Source: Neoarius graeffei (lineage: Eukaryota; Chordata; Actinopteri; Siluriformes; Ariidae). From it: a DNA stretch of 64,000 nt. The stretch lies in NCBI RefSeq assembly GCF_027579695.1, contig NC_083571.1:84457888-84521887 (forward strand), in the 5' to 3' direction. The position numbers were made by a program, and so were the translations under genes. Under the pieces are notes generated by a model. The model searched no databases and had not been told where the DNA came from. It saw nothing but the letters and a program-made list of their open reading frames with translations. Position 1 is the first letter of the stretch, and each line of letters opens with the position of its first letter. Positions 12,075-21,600 of the stretch are shown piece by piece.

Positions 12075-15000
12075 AATCCTGATCAGCCTCTGACATGGTT
12101 GATTCTTACAGTTCAAGTAGATGTACTTTAATTAGTCAGCAATACTCAAGGACTGATCTAGTAACCTGGTTGTATGAAAAAGTCATTAACAGTAGTTAAT
12201 GTATTCCTGTATCTGTGTTCATCCCCCTTTCCTTTATAATGCCACATTAACAAGTTGCATGTTTATGAAGGCATCCTGGTTTCCTATGGTCTACAGCAGA
12301 CATGTGGACTCGAGTCATGTGACTTGGACTCGAGTCAGACTCGAGTCACCATTTTCATGACTTGAGACTTGAAATCCCTAGATGAGGAATGACTTGCAAC
12401 TTGACTCGGACTTGCACGCTGTTGACTCGAGACTTGACTTGGACTTGACAGTTTTAGCTTGCAATGACTTGGCGTATCAGGTATAAAATATTCTTTTTCC
12501 CCCCCCTCGATTTTGAATCCAAGTACACTCATTATTTGAATGCGGTGTAGCTCCTTGTCCTAGGCTACAGCAGCTCAATCCACTAGCATAGGGTATTAGG
12601 CAGAAAAAGAAATTTACCAGTCAAAAATAATATTTTATATAATCCTGATAAGCGCCGCAGGTGCGAAGACGAGCGCCGCAGGCGCGAAGTCCCTCTAGGG
12701 GGGTCTGGGGGCATGCCCCCCCAGAAAATTTTTGAAATTTAGACTTCATTTCCTGCATTCTAGGACATTTTCAGGGTAAAATGGCGTGTAATTTTTGATC
12801 AGAAATATTGCATATTTTTACTTTGTATTTTTTTCAGTTTCACTCCTGAATGTATCAGATGTATGTATGGTGTTTGATTTGGTAACAAAAGTGAAAAGAA
12901 AATAAACAACAATGAATTGTATATAATCTTTTGATCTAGTTACAGTATTTAATAAAAAAAAAAACCAACAGTATTCTATTTTACCATACCCCAATGAAAC
13001 CCCCTTGTTAATCAATGTATCACACATACCTTTTCTGTCTTTTTGTGGAAAAACGAATCAGTTTTTGTCACATTCAATTTGGGGCGTTTGTTGGGATTCA
13101 TCTTGATCCAGAAGAGTGAGTCAGCAAAAAAAAATGCGGTTCTCCCGCCAAGAAAGAGGAAACTACAACGCAGGGTGTTTGGCAATTTTCGACCAATCAG
13201 AATTCGCGATTTATTCAGTCCGCATGTTACAAGATTCAGTGCGGGCCAAAATGGCGGAAACGATGAAATATTCTGATTTTTCATTTCAAGTTTTCAGTAT
13301 TTTTCGTATTAAACTGTGTTTCTTACGATTTGTAAATGATGGCGGAACCACACACGGACTGGCCATCGGGAGTAGCGGGAGTTTTCCCAGTGGGCCGGTG
13401 GTTCAGTGTGGGCCAGCGGAGAAAAAAAAAAAAAAAAAAAAAACAGTTGCGCGCTGGCCTTTAATATGATAAGCAATGTTAACAGTTTCTTTAACAAACT
13501 GTTAACATTGCTTATCATATTAAAGGCCAGCGCGCAACTGTAATAAGCAATGTTAACAGTTTGTTAAAGAAACTGTTAACATTGCTTATCATATTAAAGG
13601 CCAGCGCGCAACTGTTTTTTTTTTTTTTCTCCGCCGGCCCACGCTGAACCACCAGCCCACCGGGAAAACTCCCACTACTCCCGATGGCCAGTCCGTGTGT
13701 GGGCGGAACATAACTGGATTTATCGGATGACATGTGGGAGTATTCATGTGCGAAAATTTTCGGCATTATCGTCCGTTTCAGTATCCGTCTGTGTGTATAC
13801 TTGCCCGTTGAAATCGGCAATCGCCCGTCAAATTTACGGGTGGACGGGTCTCTGCCTAATACCTTACACTAGCACTAGGTGTCACTCAAGCACTTCAACT
13901 GGTTCAAATGAAAAACCAAACGGTGAGCAACGAGGACGCTGAACATTGATGACGCTGAACGATGAACGGACGGATAAAAACATGATTCCCCGCGTAATTT
14001 CCTTTGGATTTAAAGAATACTCCAATACAGATGGCAAACGCACTGCTACGTGCAGAACATGTGGAGCCACAATTTCGGACAGCCAGTCAACCACATCAAA
14101 CTTCGCTCGTCACCTGAGGCTGCATAAGGACAAGTAAGTAACAAAGCTAGGCTACAGCTAGCAAGAATCTGTACAGGCTAGTTGGTGGCTAGAAGTGGAA
14201 TGTGTTAATGTATTAACGCTGTCAAGGATTTGTTTTGCTTTGCTGAATATAAAATAGTGAAGTAGATTTTTTATTGGATTGCTTTTGTGCTCAGTCTAGT
14301 GTTAGATTATTGGGCTAGGCTACCAGTTAACACGCATTGGGAAGGCATAGCCAGAAGGTGGTGATTTGGTCAGAGCAGAGAACGTTTACAAGATTGTTAT
14401 AAAGGCTCTGGTCAGAACGACACAGACTTATGATAAGAACCGGACAGCAAAGGATAAAACGTGAATCAAATAAACAGTTACCCAGGCTGCAAACTAAGTA
14501 TGTAAAACAGAAGTTCGCTCTTTGCAATGAGAGTCAGTGCTCGTCATGAAAGGCATTTAAACCATTGAGACGAGATGACTAGCAATGCAAGTTAAACCAG
14601 GCGTTTAACTGTTTGCTACGTACTGCACCAAGTCGTGGACGCTGTGCGGTGTGTTATTAGTGCTGGGATTACGTGTCATCAGAGACATTCAATTCTATTC
14701 TCTTCCTCTCTCTGGTGTCGTGTAGGCAATGTGAATAATGGGCCATTTGGGCTATGTAAAATGTAAGCTCAGCTGATGTTTTATAGCGCAGTACATCCCG
14801 ACAGATTGGAGTGTAGCCTACTCCGACGCGAAGCATTATCCCACAGTCTTACCCAAACGACAGGGCACACAATGCCTCTACATAGCGTGGCTTTACCAGT
14901 GCATTTATTAGTCTCTGGCAAGAAACCAAATTCGCCAAAAGCACGCAACTTGGATCTGGAGGATTCCGCTGAACATTCTGAAATTCACAACAACTGTTTA

Positions 15001-15568
15001 TTCTACTTTATTATACGGCTCTCTAGAATGTTGCCAGGGCTTCATTCTCACATTCTGGCCAGAGCCCTAGAGGACTCTGATTCTGGCTACATCGTCACAA
15101 CGTTCTGTGTTTATTGAGGCTACCGGTATTTTAGCCAGTGTTTAGTGAATGCATTGTGGTCTAGCTAAACTGCTTAAGGGAACATCCTGGCTGGCTTGTA
15201 TTAAACATTATACTGTGTATAAACAAATGTTCAGATTAAATGAACTCAGACTTTGATATTGAAAATGATAAAAACATGTTAATGTCTACATGATTAAAAA
15301 CAGAAAACAAGTAGGCCTACTAATTTTACATTTTTTTTTCTTGTTTAGATTTGCAGAATATCTGAAGAACAAGATCATCCCAAGTGAGACAGAGCAGCCG
15401 TCCATTTCTGGATTCCTTACTGCAAAAGATACACAGTACAATGCTACCCACCCACAACAAAAAGCCATCACAAATTCAATACTAACAGATTTGGTCATTG
15501 GATGCAACATCCCTCTCTCAGCAGTGGAGAACAGATATTTCCGGAATTTTTTGTCAGTTAGTTGGTCT

Positions 15569-15631
<63 letters not shown>

Positions 15632-18600
15632 AAGTCACATTGTATTGTGTTAAAGGCATGTCATGTTGTATGTTGGGACAGTGCCTAACTTCAGAAGGAA
15701 AACCATTCTTTGATTCTAAAAGTACACAGATCATCTGTTAGCTTGGACTTTGAGTTTCATGTCTTAAAATGCACATGAAAAGCATTATGTGAAAAATGAC
15801 ATGAATGAAATGAAAAGAAAATTTTGTTACACAGTACCAGTAAGTTTTGTTTAGAATTTTGTTTTAATTTCTCACTAATTTTCCAATAAAAAAATTTAAG
15901 GAAATGGTCATACTTTCACTCATTCTCACACCCTTAGCCTCAGATGTACACTGACTCACTCAAACTAAACTCACTGAAAATTTAGGATGCTTTACTAACG
16001 TTAACTAACTAATCATTGTCTCCTCTGAGATTCTTTGATTGTCTTGGGGCACAAGCTCTAAAACATTTTAAAACGGAAAAGAATGGGTGTACTGTAGTTA
16101 CTTGTGCTGACTCTATGAATCATTGACATTACATTTAGCAGACATTTTTATCCAAGGTGACTGGAAAAGGAGGACATACACTGCAGTGTGGAGAGGTAAT
16201 ACATTTGTGATAAAAAATGTGTTGATTGCCTGTAGAATAAATGGTGACTTGTTAGGGACTTGGGAAAAAATGAGACTTGGACTTGACTTGGCTTGGGTAG
16301 GACTTGGACTTGACTTGGTCAAAAGTGCCTCGACTTGTGACTTGACTCGGACTTGAGTGGTAGGACTTGAGACTTACTTGTGACTTGCACTTTAGTGACT
16401 TTGTCCCACCTCTGGTCTACAGTGACAAAATCAACTGTAACCTCACTTCATGTTCAACTGTTTGTTTTACATCATCTGATTTCATAAATTATTCTTACAT
16501 TATACACTCACTGGCCACTTTATTAAAAACACCCACTCACCTGCTGTTTTATGCAGTTATCTAAATCAGCCAATCTCTTGACAGCAGTACAATGCAGATA
16601 CAAATCAAGAGTTTCGGTTCATGTTCACTTCAAACATCAAAACAGGAAAAACTGTGGTCTCTGTGACATGGATGTTGGTGCCAGTTTACACAGAAGAGTG
16701 CAAAAAACAAAAAACACTGACTGAGCGACAGTTCTGAGAGTGAAAATGCCTTGTTGAGAGGTCAGAGGAAAATGGCCAGATTGGTTCAAGCTGCCAGGAA
16801 GGATATAACAACTCAATCACTCTTTACAACCATGGTGAGCAGAAAAGCATCTCAGCATGCAACAGCAGAAGATGACTACATTGGGTTCCACTCCTGCCAG
16901 CCAAGAACAAGTTCCAAATAAAGTGTCCAGGGGAGTGTACAAATGTGTACACTGTCAAGAATCTAAGTTTGGCTGCTGGACATGTGGGACAGAAATGATG
17001 ATTAAGTAAGACTAACCAGACTTGGGTTAGTCTTAGTGCAAGTCTAAGACTTGACCTGCAAAGCATTTTCACAAAAATCTTGGAGATTCTGAAGTCAATT
17101 AAATATGAAAAGCTGCCCCCACCAAGAGGGCATCACCTGTGGTGCAATCAATCCTAAATCTGCACCAACAAGCTTATTTATATCTATAAACACAAGCCTG
17201 CCATGTGTACAGTCATGCAGATTACTGAGATGGACAAACTTTTAGAAATGCTTCATTTTAGATCTTATGATAAATTATATTAAAAGAATTCATGTCAAAT
17301 GGGAGACGTTCTGTGTCTAGATAATGGTAGTCAGTGAATACCCTCTAGTTTAAACACTTCACATCTATCAAAAAAACAGTGTTGCCAAATTTGGTCAGTT
17401 TTAGAGCACTTTTTAAAAATAAAAATCAATAAAGCCTAGCCTCAAATCGAGTGACTTTGAGCAGATGTTAGCAACCATTCTGAACCCAATACAGCTCTCC
17501 AGATCACTGACAGCAGGTTCATTCAACTCACCACTGAAAAGCCTGACCAAATCAAAATGCCCAATCACTGACCACCATTCTCTCAGACTTTATTTTAAAA
17601 CATCTTGTGTGGGAAGCCATGTTTAGGATTTAATGTATCCGAGAATTCCATGTGAAATTTTCAGACAGACAAGCCCATTTTCCAACTGTCTAAGTGCTCA
17701 GAAGTCACCACAAAAGGCAGATGTGCGTGTTAAAAACTGAGTTATGAACAGCCGATAGAATTCAAGATGTTTAAAAACCTTGTACTATTTTGGACAGGCC
17801 CAGACGGTGACATTAAATTGCTAATAGAATCATGAAAATGGTCATGTTATGTTCCAAGTTGCAAAGTCCTCTCATATTGGCTTCATATCGGCCTTGACTC
17901 AACTGTATCCATTTACATAAAATATGCACATGTTTAAAAGGTTATGTACATCAAATCAAAACTTGTGTCACCAACCTTTATTATAATAAATTATAAAAGG
18001 ATAGAATGACCATTACTGATCATTGTCTCACCCACACGCTTCTGTTTTAAGAAGAAACCTTTGTCACATGCACACTTCAAGCACAGTGAAATTCATCCTC
18101 TGCATTTAACTCATCTGAAGCAGTGAACACATGCACAGTGTGCAGCCATACCAGAGCACCTGGGGAGCAGTCAGGGGTCAGGTACCTTGCTCAAGGACAC
18201 CTCAGCCCAAGGCCACCCCACGTCAACCTAACTGCATGTCTTTGGATTGTGGGGGAAACCGGAGCACCCGGCAGAAACCCACACAGACACAGAGAACATG
18301 CAAACTCCACACAGAAAGGCCCTCACCGGCCACTGGGTTCGAACCCGGAACCTTCTTGCTGTGAGGCAACCGTGCTAACCACTATACCGCCCAACTTAAA
18401 CTTTCATAAGCAAGTTATTCCTTACACAACTATTTCCTTTGTGTCTCTCCCCCCCAACTATATAGGTACTACCTCAGAGCTTATGGCCCTTTTCCACTAC
18501 CCTTTTTCAGCTCACTTCAGCTCGCTTCAGCTCACTTCAGCCCGACACGGCTCGCGTTTCGACTACCAAAAACCAGCACGACTCAGCTCGTTTCAGCCCT

Positions 18601-21600
18601 GCTTAGCCCCTAAAACTCGCACCGTTTTGGAGTGGGGCTGAAGCGAGCCAAGCCGTGCCGACTGAGGTTGGGGGCGTGAGCAGACACTCCCCTGTGCACT
18701 GATTGGTGAGGGGGAGTGTCCTCACATGCCCACACACGCCCCGCGAGCACGCTGGGATCTGTAAACACCGCAAACCCGGAAGGAGAATAATTACGAGAAT
18801 TTCTGAAGCCTTATGCGCCTCGCCTCATCTATACGCTCTTGCCAGTATCTGTCCGCGTTGTCGGTGACAATAAGCCACAGCACCAAGACCAGCAACACTA
18901 ACGACTCCATGTCCTCCATGTTTATTGTTTACTATTCGGGTCGTGAGACTACCGCTTAAAAGATCACTGAATCAGTGACATACAGAGCATCGTGGACGAG
19001 TTCGCGGAGCGCAAGGCTCGTCGTATGCCCTTCAAATAATGCGCGCAGTAGGCTATTGATGTTTTATTATGAGCCATGTACAGTATGTCACCTAATGTTT
19101 TTTTGTTTCTGAGTTACATGTTCGTTTGAAGGACTTAATGTACAAACTAACATAGTTGCACCCCGTAGTGTTGAAATTGGTAAACACAGTGCATTCAGTG
19201 AGGTTTGCACCGCCCTCCTTTTATTTCTGACTCTTCCTGTCACCGTTGCAACCTCTGAGCGCTCATTCGTATGCCCTTCAAATAATGTGCGCAGTATAGG
19301 CTATTGATGTTTTATTATGAGCCATGTACAGTATCCTAATGTTTTTTGTTTCTGAGTTACATGTTCGTTTGAAGGACTTGATGTACTAAATAACATAGTT
19401 GCACCCGGTAGTGTTGAAATTGGTAAACACCGCAGTTGCGGACATTTTGTAGCCTAAAATGATGTTATGATAAGCTTTAATAAAGTGCCCGGTCATTTGC
19501 CCCGCCCCCGGCCCGGCTCTGACTTGTTCCGCCACTGTCACTGATGTCACTGTTTGCGCTGCTTAACGACATCACGTGACGTCCACCCACTTTCGCTAAC
19601 TCCACCCAATGTGTCCACCCACTTCCAGCCAGCACGGTTCAGCGCGGTTGTAGTCGAAATGCAACTCCAACAGCCCCGCTCAGCTCGACTCAGCTCGACT
19701 CGGCACGGCACGGCTCAGCCGCGTTTGTAGTGGAAAAGCGGCATTATAGTATTCTGTACATAAATTATCCATTTTCTATTATACAACAGGGAGTTCTTGT
19801 CCAAATTTTTTTTGTGCGTGCACATGCAAGAGGTGTTCTAGGAATGCTGATATTTAATATAACAGCACTGAGACATTTTACTGTATCATTCTGCTTGTCT
19901 GTGTTTGCTACATAAATGTCCAATTTTAGCAATAGTCGGTTATATTGAAACAATTACAACATCTACTACAGGCTGTCAGTCAGTCCACGCATTGGCATGG
20001 CAACATGCAATACTCAACCCAGCTGTGGCTCCTTTGGAAGATAATTTCATTGACAGGAAAAAAAAAAATTATATATATGGTCATAATGTGTCTAGGTAGT
20101 TACTTGATATTTATTATTAATACACTGCTGTATATAGATATCACACTTGTAATCATCCGGTTATGCTGAATATTGGCATGGCTGTGATTACCTGCAGCCT
20201 AGAACAACACTCCTACTCATGTTTCATTCTGATAAATCTGTACTCTTCTATTGTGATCTACTCAACATGTCTCTAGACATTCATATAAAAAGTGCAATAC
20301 AACACACAAATGATCATGACAATTCAAGAATATGCAAATTAGTTTATGATATCATCTGATAACTTCTTGTGACTTTTTTTGCATGCTAATTTACCCTGAA
20401 AGGAGGGGGGGGGGGGGGGGGGGAGACGGTATAAAGCGAAAAATACACATGGTAGAGTGCATACCTAAGGCAAGCCACATCAAAATAAATCAATCACTCG
20501 TACCTAGGATAATACTAAATCTGTACACCAAATTTGATCAAAATCTGTTCAGTACTTATGTTGGGAGTAGACCAAAAATAAATTTAAAAAAATCCTGGGT
20601 CCACATATACCCCTTTTCCACCAAGTCAGTTCCAGGGCTGGTTCGGGGCCAGTGCTGGTTCACAACTCGTTCAACTTGCGAGCCAGCTGAGAACCAGTTT
20701 GCTTTTCCATAGCTCACGGTGCTAAGGGAAGACACGTCATTACGTCGCTGTATACATCAGTTACGTTGTTGTATACATCATTACGTCGCTACGTTTACAT
20801 AAACCTTGGCGCGAATATCGAAGCAAAAACAACACGGAAGAAGCAGCAGCAACAACAATAATAAATGACTTCGCGTTTGTACAGCTGCTGCTTCTCGTCG
20901 CTTAAAAATGGCAACCTTCCGCGGTCTTGTTATTGGTCTTAACAACTCCGCCCCCGCTGACATAAGCGGTTCTTTCCTCTGGCCCAGCAGAGAGTTGGTG
21001 CTAGCCTGGAACCGGTTTTTCTGGCCCCAGAGCCAGTTCTTTGTCAGTGGAAACAGAAAACCCGGTTCCAAACTAAGCACTGGCCCCAAACCAGCCCTGG
21101 AACTGATTTGGTGGAAAAGGGGTATATATTGCCCCTTTTCCACCAAAGCAGTTCCAGGGCTGGTTCGGGGCCAGTGTTGGTGCTGGTTCACAACTCGTTC
21201 AACTTGCAAGCCAGCTGAGAACCAGTTTGCTTTTCCATCGCTCGCGGTGCTAAGAGAAGCCACGTCATTACGTCGCTGTATACGTCAGTTACGTCGCTAC
21301 ATTTGCTTAAACCTTGGGGCGAATATCGAAGCAAAAACAACACGGAAGAAGCAGCAGCAGCAACAATTAAAGCCGCAAGCGGCCTCGACGGGCCCTCGCG
21401 CCAGCGGCCAAGGGGGGCGGGGGCATGCGTCCCCGCGAAAAACCTTCCACAGCTTCTTCGGCAAGAGACATTACACCCACAATGGCGACAAAGCACAGAA
21501 TTGGACACATGGCAACAATAGGGTCTCGCACTGAACGGTGCTCGGGGCCTAATAATAATGGTTCTCAGTAGCGGTGGCAGTCCAAGAAAAAGGGGCAAAA

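Larger units (their letters stand above)
12297..16414 (+). mobile_element. hAT transposon with BED-finger transposase fragment (4.1 kb)
   Basis: Flanked by a perfect 8-bp duplication GTCTACAG (12289-12296 and 16415-16422). The termini are CAGACATGTGG and, inverted, CAGAGGTGGGACAAAGTCACT. Both subterminal regions (12300-12465 and 16245-16400) are packed with GACTTGG/ACTCGAGTC repeats, probably transposase binding sites. The interior holds two transposase exons and then a (CA)n run, so the coding part is truncated. A foldback element is nested at 13349-13701. The element lies in prdx6 intron 1. Confidence 0.93.
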
